A stretch of DNA of 64,000 nucleotides from Sinohyriopsis cumingii (Eukaryota > Mollusca > Bivalvia > Unionida > Unionidae): positions 132,829,325 to 132,893,324 of the forward strand of contig CM068829.1 of assembly GCA_028554795.2 (NCBI GenBank), written 5' to 3'. Numbering within the stretch: the stretch's first letter is position 1; the number at the start of each line of letters is the position of its first letter. Of this stretch, positions 37,131 through 46,554 are shown piece by piece. The notes under the pieces were generated by a model. It did not search any database and had not been told where the DNA came from. It saw only the letters and a list, made by a program, of their open reading frames with translations. A program made the translations under genes and the position numbers.

Positions 37131-38491
37131 CTGGATCAAACACAGATGGTGCAGTTGATAATTCTGATATTTGATCACTACGATAATTGTCTTCAATCGC
37201 AACATCTGCGGATTCGCAATAACCATATAACGCTTCTTGTTTTATTCTCCATGAACCCCATGATGCACTAGGATCTGTAAAACGAGTCAATGATTCTTTA
37301 TACGCGGTGTTAATATAAAATGAGTCCGTAGCAACTCTAACTGCGGTGTTAGGAAATCTATTTATCAACGATAACAAATTTATTGAAACATAAGCGAGCA
37401 TAGATGATCTTAGGTGTGTGTACTGGGTAGATTTATCGCTCATTGCATAACTAACAATGTCGCCCATTTTTTTTCCGTCGGATAAATAAACACTTTTTTA
37501 TCTACTTGTATACCTTTATTTGTTATATCATTGATTATAAAATCGTACTCCGCTTTATCTAAAATTAATCTTGCACACTGCCGTTTGTGATCATATGCTC
37601 CGCCTTGGGTAAATTTACCAATTATTCTTCTACCCAAATCCTTCGCAATGTTTTCACTGTCAGTGAGCTTATTCCTGAGAATACTAGGAGCATTATCAAT
37701 GATCTCGTCCATGGGTATATGAGGATATTCAAGTTTATATTCTTCGATGGCTTCATCCATGCTGATGCGCTCTGGTGTGGGTAGCCAAACTTCGGTTTGT
37801 TTCCGATAGGATACAATTGCTTCGCTTACAATCAATGATATTAATATTCCACAATCGAGCATATCGTTTATTGACGCTCCTGTGTCCTTAATTGGTTCTG
37901 CCCATGATTTTATTATACTACTTCGTTTGTCTGTTAAACCATTTCCTCGCTTTGAATTTCTAAGATGTTCGATTACTCGCTCGGCCACACAATTTAACGA
38001 TGAAATTTTCATTGGGGTAATTTTTCGATGTTCGGGGTATTTATCAAATAAAATCCGTAAATAACCACATTTAATGGATATGCTCGATTGTAATATGCTC
38101 TATCAATTCCTGTTAATACTCCCGGTTTGGTTTTATTGTCTACAATTACGGTTTTATGTTTTGAAGTCATTATACGCTCACGCATGTCAAAAACCTTCCA
38201 TTTTCCTTCTTCAAGCTTAACAAACTTCGCCTGAAGAAAATATTTTTTACCATCACTGAAATCCATTTGTGCAAGTATCCTTTCAGCTCGTTTATCATTC
38301 ATGGTTCTATCGTTAAGTCTGGTTTTATACGTCGATGTTGTATACGAAGCTCCATCAAGGTAAAATTCATATTTTGCCTCTCTTATACTATTAGTTGTTT
38401 TATTGTTATATCGCTGAAATGCGCGATCAAAATAAAAAACACTCCTTTGCCGTCGTGGATGTATATCGGTAATTTTGGAAATTTCTTCCAT
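37131..38491 (-). pseudogene. protein-primed type B DNA polymerase region, element A
   Basis: On the minus strand from ATG 38491. An N-terminal segment (FYFDRAFQRYNNKTTNSIRE) is followed by RVIEHLRNSKRGNGLTDKRS, then the palm motif region NIAKDLGRRIIGKFTQGGAY (motif B-like) and VRVATDSFYI (motif C, near 37320-37350). The equivalent locus in element B additionally shows motif A (VDMAAYYPGSS). Polinton polymerases replicate the element from terminal proteins. The locus runs directly into the helicase. It is broken. Confidence 0.75.
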
Positions 38492-39060
38492 ATATTTTCT
38501 AGACAGTTTATTTGTTTAATTTATACCAGTAACAATGGCGCAGGCTTCAGAATGATAATCCCTGATAAAATCAGGGAGAAAAAAATGGCGCAAGTATCAT
38601 AATCATATATATTTATTAATGATTATGATAGTTGCGCCAAACTATAGTCTTAATTTATCAATCTAAGCCTTCTATATTTATTATTGTAGGAAGCTTCAGA
38701 ATGACAATCAGGGAGAAAAAAAGTGTGACAATTATCATAATCATTGATAAATATATATGATTCTGATAATTGTCACAAACTTTAGTCTTAATTTAACAAT
38801 CTAAGCCTTCTATGTTTATTATTGTAGGAAGCTTCAGAATGACAATCAGGGAACAAATGTGGTACAAGTATCATAATCATATATATTTATTAATGATTCT
38901 GATAATTGTCACGAACTTTAGTCTTAATTTAACAATCTAAGCCTTCTATGTTTATTATTGTAGGAAGCCTTGTGGATGTATATCGGTTGAAAATTTCTTC
39001 CATATATTTTCTAGACAGTTTATTAAATATATACACCATTTAAATAAACAATGGCGCAGA
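38453..39060. repeat. tandem and flanking repeats at the polymerase start of element A
   Basis: Roughly three units of 138-150 bp (markers GCTTCAGAATGA at 38543, 38693 and 38831), each with TATCATAATCAT, ATAATTGTCAC and CTAAGCCTTCTATGTTTATT, end at about 38969. A flanking segment at 38453-38541 is duplicated at 38968-39060 (GTGGATGTATATCGGT, TTCTTCCATATATTTTCTAG, CAATGGCGCAG). The array occupies the gap between the minus-strand polymerase and plus-strand genes, the position expected of a divergent promoter or replication-associated region. Confidence 0.8.
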
Positions 39061-39064
39061 ATCA

Positions 39065-39334
39065 TTGTGCATGGTAAAAAATAGGGTCGGCGAAACCATC
39101 TTCAAGGAAATGTGTGGGCGAATACTGTTCTTATCATGGACAATATGTCAGAAAGGGATCTCAAGGCCTATCACTTGCATCAATTGTGGAAATGGTGTAC
39201 GAGAAAAAACACAATTATGCAGCAATTGTGGAGGTAAACGATTTAGGACATTTGCTCGGTATTACGTGCGTAAGAACAACATCGTAATGTCCGAACAAGA
39301 CTACATTAATAGAATTCAGGGAGCTAGCAATTAA
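39065..39334 (+). CDS. small zinc-ribbon protein, element A
   Basis: 89 codons. CINCGNGVREKTQLCSNCGG gives a CxxC-(11)-CxxC zinc ribbon, followed by a basic segment RFRTFARYYVRKN. It sits beside the repeat array and shortly upstream of the HNH endonuclease, on the same strand. Looks whole; the start codon is uncertain. The function is unknown; a DNA-binding or transcription role would fit the motif. Confidence 0.45.
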   Translation: MCMVKNRVGETIFKEMCGRILFLSWTICQKGISRPITCINCGNGVREKTQLCSNCGGKRFRTFARYYVRKNNIVMSEQDYINRIQGASN

Positions 39335-39357
39335 ATATAACCTGTTTAACAATTGTA

Positions 39358-39843
39358 GTGAATAACAAGTTCGTATCTCACCCTGTTTTCACTAGCTACG
39401 AAGCATCTCGCGATGGTACAATCAGACATTGTCAACGAAGAAAAAAATTAGGTAGTATTATTAATAGTGGTTATCTGGCAACGACCATTAATGGTAAATT
39501 CTTTCTTGTACATCGGTTTGTTTATGAGTGTTTTAACGGATTAATTGACGAAAATCTTCTTATTGACCATATTAACTCAATCCGGCTAGATAACGACATA
39601 GATAATTTACGAGCTTTTACTCAAAGTGAAAATTGCCGCGCTGGGCGAACAGGAAAATTTCCAAAACCACCAAAACCGGTTATTGGATTTATCGATGAAA
39701 CCATTATCGAGTTTCCATCGATGTGCTCCGCAGGGAGATATTTTGGCATAGAACAACGTGGCATAAAATTTTCAGCTGATGGAACAACCCACACGGTATA
39801 CTCGCGACGATTCAACTTAAGAGTATCATTTGTATGCCAATGA
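39358..39843 (+). CDS. free-standing HNH endonuclease, element A
   Basis: About 161 codons. VHRFVYECFNGLIDENLLID followed by HINSIRLDNDIDNLRAFTQS is the His-Asn-His core of phage- and NCLDV-type HNH homing endonucleases. The C-terminal part (SMCSAGRYFGIEQRGIKF) resembles NUMOD/IENR-type DNA-binding helices. It lies in the non-structural part of the element, next to the polymerase start, as is usual for selfish endonucleases in viruses. The frame is open throughout; the annotated first codon is not ATG, so the true start is uncertain. Confidence 0.75.
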   Translation: MNNKFVSHPVFTSYEASRDGTIRHCQRRKKLGSIINSGYLATTINGKFFLVHRFVYECFNGLIDENLLIDHINSIRLDNDIDNLRAFTQSENCRAGRTGKFPKPPKPVIGFIDETIIEFPSMCSAGRYFGIEQRGIKFSADGTTHTVYSRRFNLRVSFVCQ

Positions 39844-40320
39844 CTGTCTGAATATGATAATCATTTAAACATATAATTTCTTATAGGTATATGAACGACG
39901 AAAACATTGCCGAGTTGATAATCGAACTTGATAAAATCAAGAATGAAGTTGGAAATTCATTCCGTACGTGCTTGCGGTAAAAAAAACACATAGAAACGAA
40001 TACAAATCTTATTATTAATGAGCGAACTACGCTTTTTCGTAACCACAAAAAAACTTAAAATGGTTTGTTCCATCTGGAAAAATTATCAGAAAAATCAAGG
40101 ATGGTATATCTAAGATTTTTGAAAGTGAAAAGGAAGATACACGTTTAGAGCGCTCATATGAAAGGTTGGAGATCCAAGATTAGTCGATTTCCTCAATTAG
40201 TGCCTTTGGTAACACCTCTTCCAGGTTTTCATTTTTTGTTTCCACGTCAATTCCGTGTTAGTTTTCGTCAACGCGGTATTAGCGCTTATTAATTCCGCGT
40301 TAGTGTTTATCAATAAGGTA
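39844..40320. other. interval with small relic frames and 24-bp-like repeats
   Basis: A short plus-strand frame from ATG near 39892 (MNDENIAELIIELDKIKNEV) suggests a decayed small gene. At 40262-40365 near-repeats of CGCGGTATTAGCGCTTATTA continue the repetitive DNA of the adjacent coiled-coil gene beyond its stop. Confidence 0.4.
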
Positions 40321-40995
40321 TTAGCGCTTATTAATTAATTTCGCATTAGCGTCTATTAGTTTTCTTTTTACTTTGTCGCCGGTGATACACTTTGACAATT
40401 TTTCAGAATCTTTTACCAACTCGACATATATTCTCAGTGTTGCGTTGCTGTCCACCAGCGGTGTGTGGATTTTCATCAACGCGGTTTGTTCCTCTGACAA
40501 TTTTTTAATATTGCTTTTTAGCGCTGTCACGTCATTTGTCAGAGTTGTATTTTCCACTGTTAATGTTTTAATGTTGTTTTTTAGCGTCATGATACCATCG
40601 CGCAACGCTGTCATGTTATCCATCAGTGTTGTATTTTCCCCTGACAGTGTTTCAACGTGTTCTCGCAGTGATGTAACGCTATCCGTTAATGCCGCATTTT
40701 GCACTGTTAACTCATCAAATTCTCTTTTTTGTTTGTCGTAGTTTAGTTTTAGTTTTTTGTATTCGCGTGCTTGTTCACGAGCTTGTTGTAACCTCATAGA
40801 GAGATTTCCTCTGCGAAGAACCCCTGTTAATCCAGCTGGATACCCTCTGTATACACCCGAGCAAACCCAAATTTTATACAACCTGGTTAGTCCAATATTG
40901 TACTTTGCTGCAACATCAACGGGTTTTTCAATTCCGCGGGATTCGATAATTTCCCGCTCATCCTTGTCTGATAAATATGTTGGTTTGTTAGGCAT
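40321..40995 (-). CDS. HTH-headed coiled-coil protein, element A
   Basis: 224 codons from ATG 40995, looks whole. Residues 6-45 (KDEREIIESRGIEKPVDVAA, then KYNIGLTRLYKIW) look like a helix-turn-helix of the homeodomain-like or transposase type. Residues 70-205 form a long coiled coil with repeated NTTLTNDVTALKSNIKKL-like heptads, arising from DNA-level repeats. No virion-type feature. An HTH plus an extended coiled coil suggests a dimeric DNA-binding protein, for example a transcription or partition-like factor; this is inference. Confidence 0.6.
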   Translation of the reverse strand: MPNKPTYLSDKDEREIIESRGIEKPVDVAAKYNIGLTRLYKIWVCSGVYRGYPAGLTGVLRRGNLSMRLQQAREQAREYKKLKLNYDKQKREFDELTVQNAALTDSVTSLREHVETLSGENTTLMDNMTALRDGIMTLKNNIKTLTVENTTLTNDVTALKSNIKKLSEEQTALMKIHTPLVDSNATLRIYVELVKDSEKLSKCITGDKVKRKLIDANAKLINKR

Positions 40996-41043
40996 ATATA
41001 TTAGGTAAAATAATTATGATGGGAAAAAATGAATAATCTTCTC

Positions 41044-41218
41044 GGGAATCTTATTCGGGATTATATTGATAATCTTGCTGGTAACAACATCGGTAAATCC
41101 TATCAGTGGTTACCGTGCGAGAGTGCGACGTATATAAGTAATTACCGGTAATGTTACCGATAGCGTTACCGATGTTGTTACCAGCAAGATTTTCAATATA
41201 ATCCCGAATAACATTCCC
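41044..41218. repeat. 53-bp near-perfect inverted repeat, element A
   Basis: The left arm 41044-41096 (starting GGGAATCTTATTCGGG) and right arm 41166-41218 (ending CCCGAATAACATTCCC) are complementary at 51 of 53 positions, with a 69-bp spacer that itself contains GGTAATGTTACC-like symmetry. It lies between two minus-strand gene ends and starts, just upstream of the HTH protein start. A minus-strand frame across it reads GNLVGNVIRDYIENLAGNNI, probably fortuitous. Confidence 0.9.
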
Positions 41219-41325
41219 GACAAGATTACCTCGTGCGGGCATCATCATGGTTACTGATTTAAAAATCTTAGAAATACTTAGACTTTTAAGATAGAAGTTC
41301 TTAAGATTTTTTAAGATAAAAATCC

Positions 41326-42738
41326 TTAAGATTTTGCAAGCAAATTGATACTTACGGTTTCACCTCGAATATCTAACAGATTTCCTGATTGGTCCGTCAG
41401 TTTGAAGTTAATTCTTGACAACCATGGATTATGACACCGCAAATAAACCGGATTAATTGGCTCTTGAGTGATTAAAGATCCAGGTGGAACTTGCGGAGTA
41501 AACGAATGTAAAACAAATTCTTGTTGAGCCTGGTTAGATATTGTCGTATCTGTGCTGTAGCTACCATCAATGACATCACAAACGAGATTAACCGAGACCA
41601 CCGAAGATATATTTACGATTTCCGGGGATAAATGTCTTCCTGTTCCTTCCAAACCATTATCGTGCCGGAGAATAGTTGCTGGTGGCAGTGTTTTTCTCCA
41701 CGCAGCAGTATGTAGGAAAGAACTCATCAATGAGATCATCGACGGATTTTTTTGTTTGGGGACACTATACTGTGGGAACTTAAAATTCGGCAGATTTGCC
41801 TCTGTTAACGAACGCGTAGTTAAAATTCGGTTCTTAAAATTATCGGTATCTGAGAGAGAAATCATTATCTGAATTACCCGATAGTTGATATGTTCCATGT
41901 CGGATGCAAGCTGATTTAGCATTTCTACGTGTTTATTAATCTTGTCGCGTGAAGTTATATCGGAAAGATGTTCTTGAATGAGTTACCGTAATTGCTGAAG
42001 TTTTCTTTTATGTTCTTGATTAATTTCGCTGAAGTATCTAAATCTTTGATTTGGACTAAGTAGGTTTCTTTCAGCACTAAATGACCAAAATTCGGTTCCA
42101 TCACCCTCATCTCTATACTTAACAGCCATCGCATCCTCACTCAGCGGTGAACTTCTTATTCTAAATAAAAGATCCCTGTACGATGGTGCCATATCGTGAT
42201 ACGAAGTCTTATCCGTGACATAGTCAGACTTTTTCGGTTCTGGTGGTATCGGTGGCGCTTCAGGTGGGATTTCAGTTCATCCTAACACTGTTCTGATCGA
42301 ACTGATATATATCCACGGCGTAGTCTGGGGATTTTATCTCGATGATCGAAGATAATGTTGGTTTATGGCTTGTTATGGATATTTGGGATTCTTTTCCGGT
42401 GATATTTTTTATGTTACGCTTGAATTCCTCATCGATGTCTTCGATTTGATAAGACCCATTTTTTAAGTCAACAACACTCCCGTCGGGTGTGTTGTCAGGT
42501 CGGTTTTTATACGCGAATACCAAAGAATTATTTGCGGGCAGTCACCGAATGGTTTTGATCTGATATTTGGCCAGCTGTAGTATACCCGCAATTGTGCTAG
42601 TGCGATCTCACTTACGGGAATCGCGGTTGGAAAATTAATACTAAATTCGGGTTTAGTCAAGCTTGCTGTTATCATTGTGGTTTTCAAATGGCTTGTGTTT
42701 GCTGCTATGTCGAGCAGAGCTCGAAGTGATTCCGTCAT
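41326..42738 (-). pseudogene. conserved Polinton virion-type protein, element A
   Basis: From ATG 42738 (TKPEFSINFPTAIPVSEIAL with a RVYYSWPNI segment), through YQIEDIDEEFKRNIKNITGK, to a C-terminal part containing FTPQVPPGSLITQEPINPVY and INFKLTDQSGNLLDIRGETV. The closing LTDQ.GN..D..GE..S..L text recurs in element B (50.6-50.82 kb) and resembles the C-terminus of conserved Polinton proteins (PW/PX group) of presumed structural role. It is broken. Confidence 0.55.
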
Positions 42739-42744
42739 AATTTA

Positions 42745-43209
42745 TTATTTTTGTTTTCAAATCCTTGTAGTCTTCGTATATACTTGCCATATTTGTAAAC
42801 TCAGAATCAGATATTGTTGTATCATCGAGGCTTGATGATATCAACGACGATAATTTTGAATACGCGCCCGTGGCTGTGTTTAGTTGTGTGATATAATTTT
42901 GTAGTTTTGTGATCGCGCACGAAGATATCTTTTTTGTGATGATATTAAAAACACCAGCAACCGCCGCTGATGATGAAGCGCATTTTGTTATCGCGATTGT
43001 TACTGGCGTTAACGTGATAATACCACTCCCGCGGACGCAACTAACGTGAATACCGAGTACACTAACGCGTCCAACATGATCACACGCCGTTGATATTTTT
43101 TCACTTTTAGGTTGTATTTGTCGATGAGGGTTTTTAACTGTGACTGCCATTCACGTACTTGATCGTATCTATATTGTTGCGCATCTAATGTTGTTGTTGA
43201 TGCTGTCAA
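42745..43209 (-). pseudogene. Polinton small coiled-coil/membrane-type protein, element A
   Basis: The N-terminal part has a QREWQSQLKTLIDKY-like helix and a hydrophobic stretch (MLDALVYSVFTLVASAGVVL). The C-terminal part ISSSLDDTTISDSEFTNMAS followed by IYEDYKDLKTKI resembles a recurrent ending (IS.AL.D..IS..EF..I...Y..LK) that I know from Polinton and adintovirus proteins. Function unknown. It is broken. Confidence 0.5.
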
Positions 43210-43220
43210 CGCAATTATTA

Positions 43221-44042
43221 TTAGGCAGTGATCAATTCAGGTACTTCAGCTACGAATTCCAAACACCACCAGTAAGATGCTGAGTTTATCGTATTGTCGG
43301 AGGCTTCTAACACAAATGTTTCTTCGGTTCCCTTATTTAATATCACAGTTGCAACTCCCGAAAATCTATCAGTGGAATATCGCCAAGGATATGTTGTAAA
43401 AATTTCAAACGCCGCCGAAGAGAACACAGACAACCTGTACACACCGGTGACTGTTGCGGTATATTTGATATTATCGCTTTCCGGACTCCATATTGCTGAT
43501 CCGGATGATACAGTGTACACGATGTTTTTAATCTGCGCAGGAACAACTCCAAGTGGAATTGTTATCAAACTGGTTTTATTAATGATATTAGGTATTCCAC
43601 TTATAACATCTTCAAGTGAATTTTTGACCGTCTCTATATTATTTCGAGAACTTCTGCTAAATCTTTTATATGTGTTTACGTGATCATTGTACTCATTTCG
43701 CAACTGATTAATGGCGTTGTAGTTAATGTCTGCGTATATTTTTGTTACCACATCGTTGTCGGATGTTGGATCTATTAATCCTGTTATTTTATTCCCGTTC
43801 ATGTTGAGTTCACCTGTCATTGTGTCACCGGTTTTTTTCACACGAGTGGTGATTTGATTTCTAAGGGTTGCAAACGATTGACTTGAATCCTTGATTTTTC
43901 CATCGTCGGTGAACACAGGAATATTGTCCGGGACAGCTCCAAAAACTCTTCGAACTATGTCGCTGTGCTTGATATTACTGGTTGCTAACCTGCCATGTCG
44001 GTCTTGAAATATAACAATCTCATTGGGGTCTAATCCCGACAA
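43221..44042 (-). CDS. fiber-like protein, element A
   Basis: 273 codons from ATG 44042, looks whole. Residues about 68-105 contain KKTGDTMTGELNMNGNKITG and LIDPTSDNDVVTKIYAD, the collar repeat of phage tail fibers also found in adintovirus/Polinton fibers. This is followed by a coiled stretch and a C-terminal domain (IKYTATVTGVYRLSVFSSAA) with the strand pattern of C1q/TNF-like trimer heads. It presumably formed a trimeric receptor-binding spike at the capsid vertex. A related, decayed copy lies in element B. Confidence 0.75.
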   Translation of the reverse strand: MSGLDPNEIVIFQDRHGRLATSNIKHSDIVRRVFGAVPDNIPVFTDDGKIKDSSQSFATLRNQITTRVKKTGDTMTGELNMNGNKITGLIDPTSDNDVVTKIYADINYNAINQLRNEYNDHVNTYKRFSRSSRNNIETVKNSLEDVISGIPNIINKTSLITIPLGVVPAQIKNIVYTVSSGSAIWSPESDNIKYTATVTGVYRLSVFSSAAFEIFTTYPWRYSTDRFSGVATVILNKGTEETFVLEASDNTINSASYWWCLEFVAEVPELITA

Positions 44043-44241
44043 CTATAAAAGATTGTCAACTTCATCCTTGGTCGGGTATTTTGACATGTCCAGGTCGAGC
44101 TTTTTCATTCTTGTTTCGATGAGAGATCTTCCGAAAATATCAACCATTATTGTTTTTACTTGCTTTAACTGGTAAAAAAGACGCTATTTACATGTGTTGT
44201 TGTAACGCGTATTCATGCACGGTTTTATGAGATGGTTTAGT

Positions 44242-44748
44242 TCATGCTGATATTGCCGCGAGCACATTTAATACTTCACGGCCGCATATTGATGGATCAG
44301 TTAGTGTTTGCGTTGGTAACGTCGAATACCAAACTGGAGTTGGAGTGCTTTGCACGTATTTGAGAAATTCAACTGGCGGAGCTAATCCATACGAATCAAA
44401 ATAGATAATACCACGTGGATCGAAGGCGTAAGCAACCCAATGAGTTCCAACACCATCGCTGTTATCGAGATTAATAATTCCTGTTTCTGGATTATTTGGT
44501 TGTTGCGGTAACTGATCTCGCATAAAAACACCTCTGAAAGTTTTAATTTTAAGTTGTTTGGCAGCATCAAGTAAATCAAAATTTGACATCGGAGTTATCG
44601 TAAATAGGTCCCGGGAAGTCTGAAGCCTTTTCCGTAGGGGAGTCTTAGACCCGCTCCGTATTGTTCCGCTGGCAACTTTAGATGACCTGGCTGAGGCATA
44701 TTGGACTTTTTTGGACGCCTTGTTGGTTTTTGTGTCCGCGATGATCAT
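44242..44748 (-). CDS. adenain-like maturation protease, element A
   Basis: 168 codons from ATG 44748. Catalytic-type landmarks: GVGTHWVAYAFD (His), IIYFDSYGLAPP (Asp after the strand) and SICGREVLNVLAA (Cys), the order of adenovirus protease/Ulp1 cysteine proteases found in Polintons. In that family the enzyme cleaves capsid and core precursors. A basic leader of about 50 residues precedes the domain. The start overlaps the stop of the upstream core-type gene (ATGA, 44745-44748), a compact viral arrangement. A decayed copy is in element B. Confidence 0.8.
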   Translation of the reverse strand: MIIADTKTNKASKKVQYASARSSKVASGTIRSGSKTPLRKRLQTSRDLFTITPMSNFDLLDAAKQLKIKTFRGVFMRDQLPQQPNNPETGIINLDNSDGVGTHWVAYAFDPRGIIYFDSYGLAPPVEFLKYVQSTPTPVWYSTLPTQTLTDPSICGREVLNVLAAISA

Positions 44749-45077
44749 TTTTTTAAGTTCTCCTTGTACACAATTCCCTTTCCAGTTGCTTTCGTTAATG
44801 CCATTCCGGTAGCTGTTTCAACAGCTCCTAACGCGAATGCTTTTGCGACAGCTGGGGCAGCAGCAGCTATTAGCGCTGGTATTGCTGCGAGAAGTGGAAA
44901 TATGCCACCGGTTTTAACCATATCATTGATGGCTTTTGGAGCGAAATCAAGTTGAGTTCCAGTTTTTGCTTGCTTCACTTTATTGAAATGTTTTAGTTGG
45001 GTTTTAGTCAACGATAACTTGTTTGGACCGCCGCTAGCGATTTGATCATTTTTTAGTGTTATCGTTGCCCCACACAC
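44745..45077 (-). CDS. hydrophobic core-type protein (adenovirus pX-like), element A
   Basis: 110 codons from ATG 45077, looks whole. A basic N-terminal half (LKHFNKVKQAKTGTQLDFAP) is followed by MVKTGGIFPLLAAIPALIAA and an Ala-rich amphipathic stretch. The GG(I/F)(F/L)PLL motif is the hallmark of small Polinton/adintovirus proteins compared with adenovirus pX/pVI and may be membrane-active or DNA-condensing. Placed between capsid and protease as in element B (49144-49539). Confidence 0.65.
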   Translation of the reverse strand: MCGATITLKNDQIASGGPNKLSLTKTQLKHFNKVKQAKTGTQLDFAPKAINDMVKTGGIFPLLAAIPALIAAAAPAVAKAFALGAVETATGMALTKATGKGIVYKENLKK

Positions 45078-45216
45078 ACTCGCGTTCTTTGATTGTAATT
45101 TCTAAACCTGACCAGAAGTCAGAGTAACAATAACGTGACTATATGACATTTTATTAATTAACTTTTGATCTAATTGTCTACCATATTTTTAGCTCAGTGT
45201 TACCATATTTTTAACG

Positions 45217-46544
45217 TTACATGTTTTCTACTGGTGCATCAACGATTCTCATTCGGCCACCAACACCTTCTATTAACATTGATTTATCACTGAGTATAAC
45301 AGCAATTGCTCTGTAATTCTCAGCTGAATTTACCATAACTTTCAAAATGTACATCAACGACAGATTGCTTAACTAAATCAAGATGTTCCATCGAAAAGTA
45401 GTAAATCGGATATAACCTTGTAAAATCCAGTTGTGATATTTGCAAACTAGTGTGTATGTTTTGATCGCGTCCCATAAATGTCATCAAGCGATGATATGCG
45501 TGTGCTACTTCATTATTTTCAAAATTCAACGTTATATCCTCGGTTGGTTCTTGATGCCCGTTTATTCTTAAAGATACTTCAGTGACGCCAAGTTTGTCAA
45601 ATACCATTGGATTTCTTTTTTGATTGTGTAATCGTGCGGTCAGTTGAAAAGCAACAAAGATATGTCTTGGTACAGAAACACCTTGCTGTGATGATATATG
45701 CCAGGTGAATAAACCGTTGACAGGATTTTGATTACTGTCGGTAGTTACCGTTAACCACGACAATACTGATTTACCGCCTTGATCCATAAAAGAAAGTAGA
45801 CGCTGTTCCTCAGCAATTGATGGTGACATTACCGGCATCCATAACGCGAGTTTAAATAACATTACTTTACCATCAGCCATATAGCATCATTATCATCACC
45901 TTTTCGATGAAGAACAACTGTATGTTTGGCTCCAAAAATAACCTTTCTAACTTTTCTGCAATATCCAAAGATGTGCGATAGTGCGCACGAATATCTTCTA
46001 CGATTACCTTCTAACATTGATTTTCGTGTGTAAAAACCTAAGCTCCTATTACTGCAGGTGTCGTATTATCACCAGCTGCGTTTCTCACATCACCCGTAGT
46101 TTCAAATTTATGATCAGGATGGTCAGAATTATTCTTGGCAAACATCATAGTTGGGCCGGCTGATTTAGTATAATCGTCTGAATATCTTGCTAGACCTAAA
46201 ACCGTTGTAGCAACGTCAACATTATCCTAGATTGTCTTACTTTCTCTTCCATCAATCATCTATGTGGCACTTTTAAACAACGCTATGATGCCATTATTAA
46301 CAAATCCAACTTTAACTCCGTATTCGGTATTAGCGACGACGTTTGTTACAAGTTCACCTGTGACCTCAATAAACGCTTCAGCGGGCAAAAAATACCTACT
46401 TGTATCCTGAACTCGTAATTCAATTCGTCCACGTTGATTTGGCGATATTGCTTCATAGGCATAATACTGGTAATCACGCACGGATTCATCCTTGAGTACT
46501 GGTGCATCCATGTCAAATGCTGGGTCAGATACACGTTTAAACAT
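45217..46544 (-). pseudogene. double jelly-roll major capsid protein, element A
   Basis: Start region at ATG 46544: SDPAFDMDAPVLKDESVRDY and GRIELRVQDTSRYFLPAEAF. The C-terminal half includes NGLFTWHISSQQGVSVPRHI, TEVSLRINGHQEPTEDITLN, YHRLMTFMGRDQ and LDFTRLYPIYYF. This is the Polinton major capsid protein, which builds the hexon-like trimers of the icosahedral shell. A homologous C-terminal part is at 48483-49119 in element B. It is broken. Confidence 0.88.
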
Positions 46545-46554
46545 TTTATTATAA

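Noticed and set aside
38500-39000. CRISPR-like array
   Set aside because: Units are 138-150 bp contiguous repeats without unique spacers, in eukaryotic DNA inside a Polinton fossil.
41051-41248. Minus-strand frame with GN..GN repeats
   Set aside because: Lies entirely over the inverted repeat, whose symmetry explains the repeated peptide.
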